A stretch of DNA of 64,000 nucleotides from Atriophallophorus winterbourni. Its lineage: Eukaryota; Platyhelminthes; Trematoda; Plagiorchiida; Microphallidae. Shown one piece after another: positions 31,201 to 44,515 of the stretch (positions are counted from its first letter, which is position 1; every line of letters starts with the position of its first letter). Where the stretch lies: NCBI GenBank assembly GCA_013407085.1, contig JACCGJ010018994.1, forward strand, positions 42,251-106,250. The letters run 5' to 3'. Below the pieces are notes generated by a model. That model had not been told where the DNA came from, ran no database searches, and saw nothing but the letters and a program-made list of their open reading frames with translations. Position numbers and translations under genes: made by a program.

Positions 31201-34200
31201 CAACGATTCGTATTGACAAATGGTGTGAGAGATGGATGGTATATAGGGATGGTATTACATAGTATATGAGGAAACCCTTACTATAAGTGACTTGGTATAA
31301 TAAAGCATTACCCTCAGGTGGGAAGTGAGATCCCGGGGGGATTTTTTTTGTAATATGAAAAGCTTGTTATTATATAGTGAATGATAAATGTGATATTATC
31401 TAGCTTTAGTAAGAATTATCTAGTCTATCATGAAGGAACACCATGTCGTACAAATATTAGTGACATTTGGCGTGAAAGATAGATGGTATATAGGGATGGT
31501 ATTACATAGAATATATGGAGAACCCTTACTATAATTGACTTGGTATTATAGAGCATTACCCATCAGGTGAGGAGTGAGATCCTGGGGGGATTATTGTTGT
31601 AAAATAAAGAGCTTGTTATTATATAGTGTGATATTATCTAGCTTTTGTAAGTATTATCTATTCTATCCTGAAGGAACACCATGCCGTACAAATATTAGTG
31701 ACATTTGGCGTGAGAGATAGATGGTATATAGAGATGGTATTACATAGTATATATGGAGAACCCTTACTATAAGTGACTTGGTTTTATAGAGCATTACCCA
31801 CAGGTGGAAAGTGAGATCCTGGGTGGATTATTGTTGTAATATAAAGAGCTTGTTATTATATAGTAAATAACAAATGTGTTATTATCTATCTTTAGTAAGA
31901 ATTATCTAGTCTATCATGGACGAACACCATGTCCTACGAATCGTAGTGACATTTGGTGTGAGAGATAGATGGTATATAGGGATGGTATTACATAGTATAT
32001 ATGGGGAACCCTTACTATAAGTGACTTGGTATTTTAGAGCATTACCCCCAGGTGGGGAGTGAGATCCTGGGGGGATTATTGTTGTAATATAAAGAGCTTG
32101 TTATTATATAGTAAATAACAAATGTGTTATTATCTATCTTTAGTAAGAATTATCTAGTCTATCATGGACGAACACCATGTCTAACGAATAGTAGTGACGT
32201 TTGGTGTGAGAGATGGATGGTATATAGGGATGGTATTATAGAGTATATATGGGGAAACCTTACTGTAAGTGACTTGGTATTATAGAGCATAATCCCCAGG
32301 AGAGGAGTGATATCCTGTAAAGGAATATTTTTGTAATATAAAGAGCTTGTTATTATATAGTAAATAATAAATGTGTTAATATCTAGCCTTTAGTTAGAAT
32401 TATCTAGTCTATCCTGAAAAAAACACCATGTCCTACGAATAGTAGTGACATTTGCCGTGAGAGATAGATGGTATAAAGGGATGGTATTATCTAGTATATA
32501 TGGGGAACCCCTACTATAAGTTACTTGGTAATTATAGGCATTACCTCAGGTGGGAAGTGAGACCTTGGCGGGATTGTGTTTGTATATGAAGAGCTTTTTT
32601 ATTATAATAGTGATATTGGTTATTATTGCTAGTATTAGCTTATCTAAGTCTATCCTGAACGAACACACCATGTCCTACGAATAGTAGTGCCATTTAGTGT
32701 GACAGATGGATGGTATATAGGAATGGTATTACATAGTATATATGGGGAACCCTTACTATAAGTGACTTGGTATTATAGAGCATAACCACTAGGAGAGGAG
32801 TGATATCCTGGAGGGGATTATTTTTGTAATATAAAGAGCTTGTTATTATATAGTAAATAATAAATGTGGTAATATCTAGCCTTCAGTGAGAATTATCTAG
32901 TCTATCCTGAAGAACCACCATGTCCCACGAATTGTAGTGCCATTTAGTTTGACAGATGGATGGTATATAGGGATGGTATTACATAGTATATATGAGGAAC
33001 CCTTACTATAAGTGACTTGGTATTATAGAGCATTACCCCCAGGTGGGGAGTGAGATCCTGGGGGGATTTTTGTTGTAATATTAAAAGCTTGTTATTATAT
33101 AGTAAATAAGAAATGTGTTATCATCTAGCCTTCAGTAAGAATTATTTAGTCTATCCTGAAAAAAACACAATGTCCTACGAATAGTAGTTACATTTGCCGT
33201 GAGAGATGGATGGTAAATCGGGATGGTATTATATAGTCTATATGGGGAACCCTAACTATAAGTGACTTGGTATTATACAGCATTACCCTCAGGTGGGAAG
33301 TGAGATCCTGGGGTGGATTATTGTTGTAATATGAAGAGCTTGTTATTATACAGTAAATGATAAATGTGATATTATCTATCTCTAGTAAGAATTATCTAGT
33401 CTATCCTGAAGGAACACCATGTCTTACGAATAGTAGTGACATTTGGTGTGAGAGATGGATGCTATATAGGGATGGTATTATATAGTATATATGGGGAACC
33501 CTTACTATATGTGACTTGGTATTATAGAGCATTACCCGCAGGTTGGAAGTGAGATCCTGGGGGGATTATTGTTGTAATATAAAGAGCTTGTTATTATATA
33601 GTAAATAATAAATGTGTTATTATCTAGCCTTTAGTAAGCATTATCTAGTCTATCATGAAGTAACACCATGTCCCACGAATAGTACTGCCATTCAGTGTGA
33701 GAGATGAATGATATATAGTGATGGTATTATATAGTATATATGGGGAACCGTTACTATAAGTGACTTGGATTTATAGAGCATTACCCACAGGTTGGGAGTA
33801 AGAATCTGGGGGGATTATTGTTGTAATATAAAGAGCTTGTTATTATAAAGTAAATAATAAATGTGTTTTTATCTATCTTTAGTAAGAATTATCTAGTCTA
33901 TCATGGAGGAACACAATGTCCTACGAATAGTACTGCCATTCAGTGTGAGAGATGGATGGTATATAGGGATGGTATTATATAGTATATATGGGGAACCCTT
34001 ACTATAAGTGACTTAGTATTATAGAGCATTACCTTCAGGTGGGAAGTGAGCCCTTGGCGGGATTATTGTTGTAATATGAAGAGCTTGTTATTATATAGTG
34101 AATAATGTGTTATTATCTAGCTATTAGTAAGAATTATCTAGTCTATCGTGAACGAACACCATGTCTAACGAATAGTTGTCAAATTTGGTGTGAGAGATGG

Positions 34201-37200
34201 ATGGTATATAGGGATGGTATTATATAGTATATATGGGGAAACCTTACTATAAGTGACTTGGTATTATAGAGCATAATCCCCTAGGAGAGGAGTGATATCC
34301 TGGAGGGGATTATTGTTGTAATATAAAGAGCTTGTTATTATGAAGTAAATAAGATATGTGTTAATATCTAGCTTTCAGTAAACATTATCTAGTCTATCCT
34401 GAAGAAACACCATGTTCCACGAATTGTAGTGCCATTTAGTGTGACAGATGGATGGTATATAGGTTTTGTAATATATAGTATATATGAGAAACCTTTACTA
34501 TAAGTGACTTGGTATTACAGAGCATTACCTCCTGGTGGAAAGTGAGATCCTGGGGGGATTATTGTTGTAATATAAAGAGCTTGTTATCATATAGTAAATA
34601 ATAAATGTGTTAATATCTAGCCTCTAGTAAGAATTATCTAGTCTATCCTGAAAAAAACACCATGTCCTACGAATAGTAGTGACATTTGCCGTGAGAGATA
34701 AATGGTATATAGGGATGGTATTACAAAGTATATATGGGGAACCCTTACTATAAGTGACTTGGTATTATACATCATTACCCACAGGTGGGAAGTGAGATCC
34801 TGGGGTGGATTATTGTTGTAATATGAAGAGCTTGTTATTATACAGTAAATAATAAATGTGTTATTATCTATCTTTAGTAAAAATTATCTAGTCTATCCTG
34901 AAGGAACACCATGTCTTACGAATAGTAGTGACATTGGGTGTGAGAGATAGATGGTATATAGGGATGGTATTACATTTTATATATAGTGAACCCTTAATAT
35001 TAGTGACTTGGTATTATAGAGCATTACCCCAAGGTGGGGAGTAAGATCCTGGGGGGATTATTGTTGTAATATAAAGAGCTTGTTATTATATAGTAAATAA
35101 TAAATGTGTTATTATCTAGCCTTTAGTAAGCATTATCTAGTCTATCATGAAGTAACACCATGTCCCACGAATAGTACTGCCATTCAGTGTGAGAGATGAA
35201 TGATATATAGTGATGGTAATATATAGTATATATGGGGAACCGTTACTATAAGTGACTTGGATTTATAGAGCATTACCCACAGGTTGGGAGTAAGATTCTG
35301 GGGGGATTATTGTTGTAATATAAAGAGCTTGTTATTATAAAGTAAATAATAAATGTGTTTTTATCTATCTTTAGTAAGAATTATCTAGTCTATCATGGAG
35401 GAACACCATGTCCTACGAATCGTACTGACATTTGGTGTGAGAGATGGATGGTATATAGGGATGGTATTATATAGTATATATGGGGAACCCTTACTATAAG
35501 TGACTTGGTATTATAGAGCATTACCTTCAGGTGGGAAGTGAGCCCTTGGCGGGATTATTGTTGTAATATGAAGAGCTTGTTATTATATAGTGAATAATGT
35601 GTTATTATCTAGCTATTAGTAAGAATTATCTAGTCTATCGTGAACGAACACCATGTCTAACGAATAGTTGTCAAATTTTGTGTGAGAGATGGATGGTATA
35701 TAGGGATGGTATTATATAGTATATATGGGGAAACCTTACTATAAGTGACTTGGTATTATAGAGCATAATCCCCTAGGAGAGGAGTGATATCCTGGAGGGG
35801 ATTATTGTTGTAATATAAAGAGCTTGTTATTATGAAGTAAATAAGATATGTGTTAATATCTAGCTTTCAGTAAACATTATCTAGTCTATCCTGAAGAAAC
35901 ACCATGTTCCACGAATTGTAGTGCCATTTAGTGTGACAGATGGATGGTATATAGGTTTTGTAATATATAGTATATATGAGAAACCTTTACTATAAGTGAC
36001 TTGGTATTACAGAGCATTACCTCCTGGTGGAAAGTGAGATCCTGGGGGGATTATTGTTGTAATATAAAGAGCTTGTTATTATATAGTAAATAATAAATGT
36101 GTTAATATCTAGCCTCTAGTAAGAATTATCTAGTCTATCCTGAAAAAAACACCATGTCCTACGAATAGTAGTGACATTTGCCGTGAGAGATAGATGGTAT
36201 ATAGGGATGGTATTACAAAGTATATATGGGGAACCCTTACTATAAGTGACTTGGTATTATACATCATTACCCACAGGTGGGAAGTGAGATCCTGGGGTGG
36301 ATTATTGTTGTAATATGAAGAGCTTGTTATTATACAGTAAATAATAAATGTGTTATTATCTATCTTTAGTAAGAATTATCTAGTCTATCCTGAAGGAACA
36401 CCATGTCTTACGAATAGTAGTGACATTGGGTGTGAGAGATAGATGGTATATAGGGATGGTATTACATTTTATATATAGTGAACCCTTAATATTAGTGACT
36501 TGGTATTATAGAGCATTACCCCAAGGTGGGGAGTATGATCCTGGAGGGATTATTGTTGTGATACAAAAAGCTTGTTATTATATAGTAAACAATAAATGAG
36601 TTATTATTATATAGCCTTTAGTAAGAGTTATCTAGTCTAACCTGAAGGAACACCATGTCCTACGAATAGTAGTGACATTTAGTGTGAGAGATAGATGCTA
36701 TATAGGGATGGTATTACATAGTATACATAGGGATACCTTACTATAAGTGACTTGGTATTATAGAGCATTACCCCCAGGTAGGGAGTAAGATCCTGGAGGG
36801 ATTCTCGTTGTGATACAAGAAGCTTGTTTTTATATAGTAAATAATAAATGAGTTATTATCTAGCCTCTAGTAAGAGTTATATAGTCTATCCTGAAGAAAC
36901 ACCATGTCCTACGTATAGTAGTGACATTTGGTGTGAGAGATAGATGGTATATAGGGATGGTATTAGATAGTATATATGGGGAACCCTTACTATAAGTGAC
37001 TTGGTATTATAGAGCATTACCCCCATGTGGGGAGTGAGATCCTGGGGGGATTTTTGTTGTAATATTAAAAGCTTGTTATTATATAGTAAATAAGAAGTGT
37101 GTTATCATCTAGCCTTCAGTAAGAGTTATCTAGTCTATCCTGAAGAGAAACCATGTCCTACAAATAGTAGTGACATTCGGTGTGAGTGATGGATGGTTAA

Positions 37201-40200
37201 TCGGATGGTATTATATAGTCTATATGGGGAACCCTTACTATAAGTGACTTGGTATTATAGAGCATAACCCCCAGGTGGAAAGTGAGATCCTGGGGGGATT
37301 ATTGTTGTAATATAAAGAGCTTGTTATTATATAGTAAATAATAAATGTGTTAATATCTAGCCTTTAGTAAGAATTATCTAGTCTATCCTGAAAAAAACAC
37401 CATGTCCTACGAATAGTAGTGACATTTGCCGTGAGAGATAGATGGTATATAGGGATGGTATTACATAGTATATATGGGGAACCCTTACTATAAGTGACTT
37501 GGTATTATAGAGCATTACCCCCATGTGGGAAGTGAGATCCTTGGGGGATTTTTGTTGTAATATTAAAAGCTTGTTATTATATAGTAAATAAGAAATGTGT
37601 TATCATCTAGCCTTCAGTAAAAGTTATCTAGTCTATCCTGAAGAGAAACCATGTCCTACGAATAGTAGTGACATTTGGTGTGAGAGATGGATGGTAAATC
37701 GAGATGGTATTATATAGTCTATATGGGGAACCCTTACTATAAGTGACTTGGTATTATACAGCATTACCCACAGGTGGGAAGTGAGATCCTGGGGTGGATT
37801 ATTGTTGTAATATGAAGAGCTTGTTATCATACAGTAAATAATAAATGTGTTATTATCTATCTTTAGTAAGAATTATCTAGTCTATCCTGAAGGAACACCA
37901 TGGCCTACGAATAGTAGTGACATTTGGTGTGAGAGATAGATGGTATATAGGGATGGTATTACATAGTATATAGTGAACCCTTACTATTAGTGACTTGGTA
38001 TTATAGAGCATTACCCCAAGGTGGGGAGTAAGATCCTGCAGGGATTTTTGTTGTGATACCAAAAGCTTGTTATTATACAGTAAATAATAAATGAGTTAAA
38101 ATCTAGCCTTTAGTTAGAATAATCTAGTCTATCCCGAAGAGAAACCATGTACGAATAGTAGTGACATTTGCCGTGAGAGATAGATGGTATATAGGAATGG
38201 TATTACATAGTATATATGGGGAACCCTTACTATAAGTGACTTGGTATTATAGAGCATTAACCCCAGGTTGGGAGTGAAATCCTGGGGGGATTATTGTTGT
38301 AATATAAAGAGCTTGTTATTATATAGTAAATAATAAATGTGTTATTATCTAGCCTTTAGTAAGCATTATCTAGTCTATCATGAAATAACACCATGTCCCA
38401 CGAATAGTAGTGCCATTCAGTGTGAGAGATGAATGGTATATAGTGATGGTATTATATAGTATATATGGGGAACCCTTACTATAAGTGACTTGGTATTATA
38501 GAGCACAACCTCCAGGTGGTAAGTGAGATCCTGGGGGATTATTGTTGTAATATAAAGAGCTTGTAATTATATAGTAAATAATAAATGTGTTAAAATCTAG
38601 CCTTTAGTTAGAATTATCTAGTCTATCCCGAAGAGAAACCATGTCCTACGAATAGTAGTGACATTTGCCGTGAGAGATAGATGGTATATAGGGATGGTAT
38701 TACATAGTATATATGGGGAACCCTTACTATAAGTGTTTTGGTATTATAGAGCATTACCTTCAGGTGGGGAGTGAGATCCTAGGGGGATTTTTATTGTAAT
38801 ATAAAAAGCTTGTTAATATATAGTAAATAATAAATGTGTTATTATCTAGCCTTAAGTAAGAGTTATCTAGTCTATCCTGAAGGAACACCATGTCCTACGA
38901 ATAGTAGTGACATTTGGTGTGAGAGATAGATGGTATATAGGGATGGTATTACATAGTATATATGGTGAACCCTCACTATAACTGACTTGGTATTATAGAG
39001 CATTCCCACAAGGTGGGGAGTGATATCCTGGGGGGATTTTTGTTGTAATATAAAGAGCTTATTATTATAAAGTAAATAATAAATGTGTTATTATCTAGCC
39101 TTCAGTAAGAGTTATCTAGTCTATCCTGAAGAGAAACCATGTCCTTCGAATAGTAGTGACATTTGGTGTGAGAGATAGATGGTATATAGGGATGGTATTA
39201 TATTTTATATATGGGGAACACTTACTTTAAGTGACTTGGTATTATAGAGCATTACCCCCAGGGGGTGGAAGTGAGATCCTGAGGTGATTATTGTTGTAAT
39301 ATAAAGAGCTTGTTATTATATAGTAAATAATGAATATGTTATCATCAAGCCTTTAGTAAGAATTATCCAGTCTATCCTGAAGGAACATCATGTCCTACGA
39401 ATAGAAGTGACATTTGTTGTGAGAGATGTATGTTATATAGTGATGGTATTATATAGTATATATGGGGAACACTTTCTATAAGTGACTTGGTATTATAGAG
39501 CATTACCTTCAGGTGAGGAGTGAGATCATGGGGTGATTTTTGTTGTAGTATAAAGAGCTTGTTATTATATAGTGAATAATAAATGTGTTATTATCTAGCC
39601 TTCAGTAAGAATTATCTAGTCTATCATGAAGGAACACCATGTCCTACGAGGAGTAGTGACATTAGGTGTGAGAGATGGATGGTATATAATGATGGTATTA
39701 TAAGGTATATATGGGGAACCCTTACTATAAGTGACTTGGTATTATAGAGCATGACCCCCAAGTGGGAAGTGAATTCCTGCGGGGGATTTTTGTTGTAATA
39801 TAAAGAGCTTGTTATTATATAATATATAATGAATGTGTTATTATCTAGCCTTTAGTAAGAGTTAACTAGTCTATCCTGAATGAACATCATGTCCTACGAA
39901 TAGTAGTGACATTTGGTGTGAGAGATGGATGCTATATAGGGATGGTATTATATAGTATACATGAGGAACCCTTACTATAAGTGACTTGGTATTATAGAGC
40001 ATTACCCCCAGGTTAGGAGTGAGATCCTTGGGGGATTATTGTTGTATTATAAAGAGATTGTTATTATATAGTAGATAATAAATGTGTTATTATCTAGCCT
40101 TTAGTAAGAATTATCTAGTCTATCCTGGAGGAACACCATGTCCTTCGAATTGTAGTGACATTTAGCGTGAGAGATTGGGGGATTATTGTTGTATTATAAA

Positions 40201-41115
40201 GAGATTGTTATTATATAGTAGATAATAAATGTGTTATTATCTAGCCTTTAGTAAGAATTATCTAGTCTATCCTGGAGGAACACCATGTCCTTCGAATTGT
40301 AGTGACATTTAGCGTGAGAGATAGATGGTATATAGGGATGGTATTACATGGTATATATGGTGAACCCTCACTATAAGTGACTTCGTATTATAGAGCATTC
40401 CCACCAGGTGGGGAGTGAGATCCTGGGGGGATTTTTGTTGTAATATAAAGAACTTGTTATTATAAAGTAAATAATAAATGTGTTATTATCTAGCCTTTAG
40501 TAAGAATTATCTAGTCTATCCTGGAGGAACACCATGTCCTTCGAATAATAGTGACATTTGGTGTGAGACATAGATGGTATATAGGGAGAGTGTTATATAC
40601 TATATATGGGGAACCCTTACTATATGTGACTTGGTATTATAGAGCATTACCCCCAGGTGGGAAGTGAGATCCTGAGGGAATTATTGTTGAAATATAAAGA
40701 GCTTGTTATTATATGGTAATTAATGAATGTTTTATCATCTAGCCTTTAGTAAGTATTATCTAGTCTATCCTGAAGAAACATCATGTCCTACGAATAGTAG
40801 TGACATTTGTTGTGAGAGATGGATGTTATATTGTGATGGTATTATATCGTATATATGGGGAACACTTTCTATAAGTGACTTGGTATTATAGAGCATTACC
40901 TTCAGGTGAGGAGTGAGATCATGGGGGGATTTTTGTTGTAATATAAAGAGCTTGTTATTATATAGTGAATAATAAATGTGTTATTATCTAGCCTTCAGTA
41001 AGAATTATCTAGTCTATCATGAAGGAACACCATGTCTTTCGAAGAGTAGTGACATTAGGTGTGAGAGATGGATGGTATATAATGATAGTATTATAAGGTA
41101 TATATGGGGAACCCT

Positions 41116-41470
41116 AGTCAGCTTGAATCAGTACATCAGTTCACATACCTTGGTTCAACCATTGCGGATAACCTCTCGCTACACACGGAGATTGATAAGC
41201 GGATTGGCAGAGCAGCTGTCATTCTCTCCCGTTTGAACTCTCGTGTTTGGGGTAACCGCAAGCTGACTGTGAAGACGAAAATGATGGTGTACAGCGCGTG
41301 CGTACTGAACGCTTTACTGTACGGCAGTGAAACCTGGACCACCCACGCCAGACACGAACNNNNNNNNNNNNNNNNNNNNTATTCATTCAAAAAGCTGCAA
41401 AACCTGAACATTCACGCGTTTGTGATGTACATCCATGGTCGACATCGACCAAAGGAGGCCAACAACAACA
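41116..41470 (+). pseudogene. RTE-like LINE fragment inserted in satellite 1
   Basis: The left part encodes an RTE C-terminal stretch with no stop: FTYLGSTIADN, EIDKRIGRAAVILSRLNSRV and ACVLNALLYGSETW. A 20-N gap follows, then about 90 bp in the same open frame. The satellite sequence TATGGGGAAC...CCT flanks it on both sides (41103-41115 and 41471-41484), which looks like a target-site duplication. Confidence 0.75.
41360..41379. other. Assembly gap (20 N)
   Basis: Twenty undetermined bases. The true gap size is unknown, so the length of the RTE fragment and of the satellite block is uncertain. Confidence 1.
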
Positions 41471-41849
41471 TATGGGGAACTCCTACTATAAGTGACTTGG
41501 TATTATACAGCATTACCCCCAAGTGGGAAGTGAGATCCTTGGGGGATTATTGTTGTAATATAAAGAGTTTGTTATTATATAGTAGATAATAAATGTGTTA
41601 TTATCTAGCCCTTAGTAAGAATTATCTAGTCTATCTTGAAGGAACACCATGTCCTACGAATAGTTGTGCCATTTAGTGTGAGAGATGGATGGTATATGGG
41701 GATGGTATTATATAGTATATATGGGGAACCCTTACTATAAGTGACTTGGTATTATAGAGCATTACCCTCAGGTGGGGAGTGAGATTTTTGGGGGGATTAT
41801 TGTTGTAATATAAAGAGCTTGTTATTATATAGTATGGGGAACTTAGTGA

Positions 41850-42680
41850 ACCACGTGAGGTGGTCTTTAGAGCCTGATGTGGGTGTGAAACCTGAGCCGT
41901 GTATTTCTATATCTAGGTTTGGGAAATAATGTCGATTAAGCTTTATTGCAATTATGTGATTTAGTTGTTAAGAGGATTTTTGTAGCATATTCAACAGGGG
42001 TTGAAAATTTCTTTGGGTAAATGGGTGTAAATACATAGTTTTTATTTTTTCCTTTTTTTATTTCTCTTTTTGAACTCTAAAAAATATAATGATTAAATGA
42101 GTAGTTGTAATGTTCTGTTTTTTTCTCCCGAGGTTTGTCGAACTGTTTATCGAAATCATATCCATCATGAAGGTTTGATGGTTAGGCCTGCCCGGTGTTT
42201 TATAAATGGCCGCAGTATTTTGACTGTGCAGAGGTAGCATAATTACTAGCCTTTTAATTAGAGGATTAATTAAAATGTTTAACCAGGCTTGCTCAAGATA
42301 CAGGACTTTGTCGAAATTGGATTGTTAGCGTAGAACCTAGCTTTTTTAAATAAGACGGAAAGACCCCGAGAGCTTTGTAGATTAACTTATTTGGGGCCAA
42401 GTTTTATGTTTTATGTTCTTTTTGATCCTTCAGGGTGAAGGGTTAAGTTACCTCGGGGATAACTAGGTAATAAACAAGGGGAGTTCTTATCTATTTGTTT
42501 GATTGCCATCTCGATGTTGACTTATGTTTATTATTGAGGCGTAGAGGCTTTAGTGGATGGTCTGTTCGACCTGTTTCCCTTCATGAGTTGAGTTGAGACC
42601 GGTGTAAGCCAGGTCGGTTCTTATCTATTGGTTATAGGCTTTCGTACAAAAGGATTGAGCTTATTTTAGGTTGGGTGTAT
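41850..42680 (+). pseudogene. rrnL: Mitochondrial 16S rRNA gene copy
   Basis: Universal large-subunit motifs are clear: CTGTGCAGAGGTAGCATAAT (near 42225), GACGGAAAGACCCCGAGAGC (near 42355), CTCGGGGATAAC (near 42452), GATGTTGACT (near 42512) and a GTTCGACCTGTT-type peptidyl-transferase segment (near 42562). It ends with TACAAAAGGATTGAG. The 5' part is short compared with about 980 bp in flukes and is probably truncated at the satellite junction. Confidence 0.85.
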
Positions 42681-42684
42681 TGTT

Positions 42685-42755
42685 TTGTGACAGCTTGCTC
42701 TGCAAAGGCATGTTTGACTTCAGTCTGCGCTCTATTAATTCAGCTCTGGTTATAA
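42685..42755 (+). pseudogene. trnC: Mitochondrial tRNA-Cys copy (approximate)
   Basis: It lies between rrnL and rrnS, where trnC is found in flukes. A loop with GCA (CTCTGCAAAGG) would be the Cys anticodon. Ends are not certain. Confidence 0.4.
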
Positions 42756-42764
42756 GAGTGGTGT

Positions 42765-43490
42765 GAATACTGACCTGAGATAGGTGGGTTGGTTAATTAT
42801 TAGAGGTTGATTTCTTCTTTAACTTAGCGGTTAGATTTCCTTTTATTGCGGGAAACCGCGAACAAGGTATTCACAACTATGTTTAGGTAGCGGTTAATTC
42901 ACAGTGCCAGCATCCGCGGTTATTCTGTTAGCTATTTTCTTTTAATTGGTTTAAATCTTTTATAAGAAAAGGACGATTTGGTGTAAAAGCCTCGATTTCA
43001 TTGTTTATTTTCTTTTTCTATTTGGGAAGTTTTTAGGTGAGAAGGAGTTTTGGAACCCTTGTATTTAGTATTTGGACTTTTAGCCTTAGTATAAACTAAA
43101 AGAGCTTGGCAGCTAAATTAGCCACCTATCGGAGTGTGGGGCTCAAGAGATGATCCACTAATGATTTTCCATCATTAGGCTGTAAAAGGCCGTTGTCGGT
43201 GTACGTCCGGTTTAAAATCTTCGGTTAAAGATGTCTGGTGTTATTCAAAATATAATCCGGGTGATGTGCTGCTTATATAATGGGTGCCGTGCACTACTTT
43301 TTTGCAAATGTTCAGGATAAAAACATTGAACTGATTAAGGACTCAGGAGTAGGTGGGGTTAAGATTGTTTTATCGAATGTGGTTTGTTTAGGGTACACAA
43401 CGCCTGTCACCCAAGGCGTGAGTTGTGGTAAGTCGTAACAAGGCAGCGCTAGGCTAACTTGGTGCTGGGGGGTTAGATTCCCTATGGCTT
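42765..43490 (+). pseudogene. rrnS: Mitochondrial 12S rRNA gene copy
   Basis: The 530-loop motif CAGTGCCAGCATCCGCGGTT (42902-42921), ACACAACGCCTGTCACCC-type sequence near 43395 and the 3' AAGTCGTAACAAGGCAGC (near 43430) identify the small-subunit rRNA. Length of about 725 bp fits flukes. Confidence 0.85.
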
Positions 43491-43495
43491 TAAAT

Positions 43496-44140
43496 ATGGC
43501 GTATTTGGATTCGATGGGTTATGTTTTTGTGTTATGTGTTTTTATTTGTGTGTGAGTTTTTGTTTTGTTAGTATGGCAGTTGGATTATGAATCTTAAACT
43601 ACCTTGATAGATTCTGAAGATAAATTTGTTGAGCTGGTTTGGACTGCAGTCTCTACTTTGTTTCTTTTAGTGCTTTGTTTGTTAAATCGGTTTTATGTTA
43701 GATTGGGTGTAAACTCAACAATCAAGGGGGTGGTTGAGATTATAGGACATCAATGGTATTGAGAGTATGAAATAGGAGGTGAGGGGCTCTGTTATGATTC
43801 GTTTATGACGGATTTTATTGATGTTGTGCAAAAGCACCTGCGTCTTTATGTGGATAGAACTCATTGTCTATTGGTCACATCTGCGGATGTAATCCATCCC
43901 TTTTGTTCGACAACACCTGTTGTTTTGAAGATTGATGCTGTTTTAGGCCTTGTAAATCGATTGTTGTTTTCTCCAGATCGTGTTGGGGTGTTTTTAGGTT
44001 ATTGTAGTGAGCTGTGCGGTGCTGGTCACGCCTATGTGCCAATAGTGGTGGAAGTAGTAGTCCCCTATAGTGGGGTTTCCAGAGTGTCATCTTGGGGTTG
44101 GTTTGGTAAGATATGGAATTGATTTTGAAAGTTTTTTTAG
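43496..44140 (+). pseudogene. cox2: Mitochondrial cytochrome c oxidase subunit II copy
   Basis: With the flatworm code, the ATG at 43496 begins MAYLDSMGYVFVLCVFIC. Key segments are EIIGHQWYWEYEI (near 43733), the copper-site region YCSELCGAGHAYVP (near 44002-44043) and SADVIHPF (near 43880). Near 43592-43608 one inserted base followed by one lost base shifts the frame, which then recovers; a TAA lies in the shifted part. The conserved PSLGIKVDAVPGR-like segment is altered near 43905-43960. The 3' end overlaps the presumed nad6 start. Confidence 0.8.
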
Positions 44141-44515
44141 GTGTTTTTGTTGTCAGGTTGATATGTTTTTCTTCGGTGGTGCATCCCGTTTTGTGTTGTT
44201 TGTTTTTATTGGTGGGATCTCTTTCATTGTGTGGTTATATATTTTTGTTAGTTGGTTTTGGGTGGTATGTTTTCATGTTTAACCCTAATGCGTTTGTGGG
44301 TATGGGGTTTGGTTTATGCTTGGCGGGCTTAATTGCAGTGTTCAGCTATTTTTTGTGATACTTAGGGCTGGGTTTAGCTTGTTTCACAGATTATAGGGGT
44401 TATTTGTGTGATTTAAGAGGGGGTCACAGATATTGTGCTTTTGTTCAGTGCTATTATTAGGGTTTGGTCTTGTTAGATTTATTAGGTCTTCTCGAGATTC
44501 TTTTTTTCGTTAATT
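44113..44515 (+). pseudogene. nad6: Mitochondrial NADH dehydrogenase subunit 6 copy
   Basis: The ATG at 44113 opens a very hydrophobic frame (HPVLCCLFLLVGSLS, FGWYVFMF) and position after cox2 fits nad6. The frame breaks near 44358, and the remaining part to about 44515 continues in other frames. Identification relies on gene order and hydrophobicity. Confidence 0.55.

Larger units (their letters stand above)
25246..41838. repeat. Satellite 1: ~249-bp monomers, about 66 copies
   Basis: Monomer landmarks recur every 248-250 bp (for example GAGCATTACCC, GAGATCCTGGGG, AAGAGCTTGTTATTATATAG, GAATTATCTAGTCTATC, CACCATGTCCTACGAATAG, GACTTGGTATTATAGAG). No conserved ORF exists across monomers. Divergence is roughly 5-15%. 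Subtypes are arranged in higher-order units of three monomers (about 27.1-31.6 kb) and six monomers (about 33.4-36.4 kb). One monomer near 32520-32660 has many indels, and a 148-bp partial monomer lies at 40134-40281. The array is broken once by an RTE fragment. Confidence 0.95.

Noticed and set aside
25246..41838. CRISPR-like periodic repeats
   Set aside because: The period is ~249 bp with no short repeat/unique spacer pattern, and the context is eukaryotic. It is a satellite.
43875..44090. Minus-strand ORF across cox2
   Set aside because: The plus strand encodes recognisable cytochrome oxidase II in the flatworm code.
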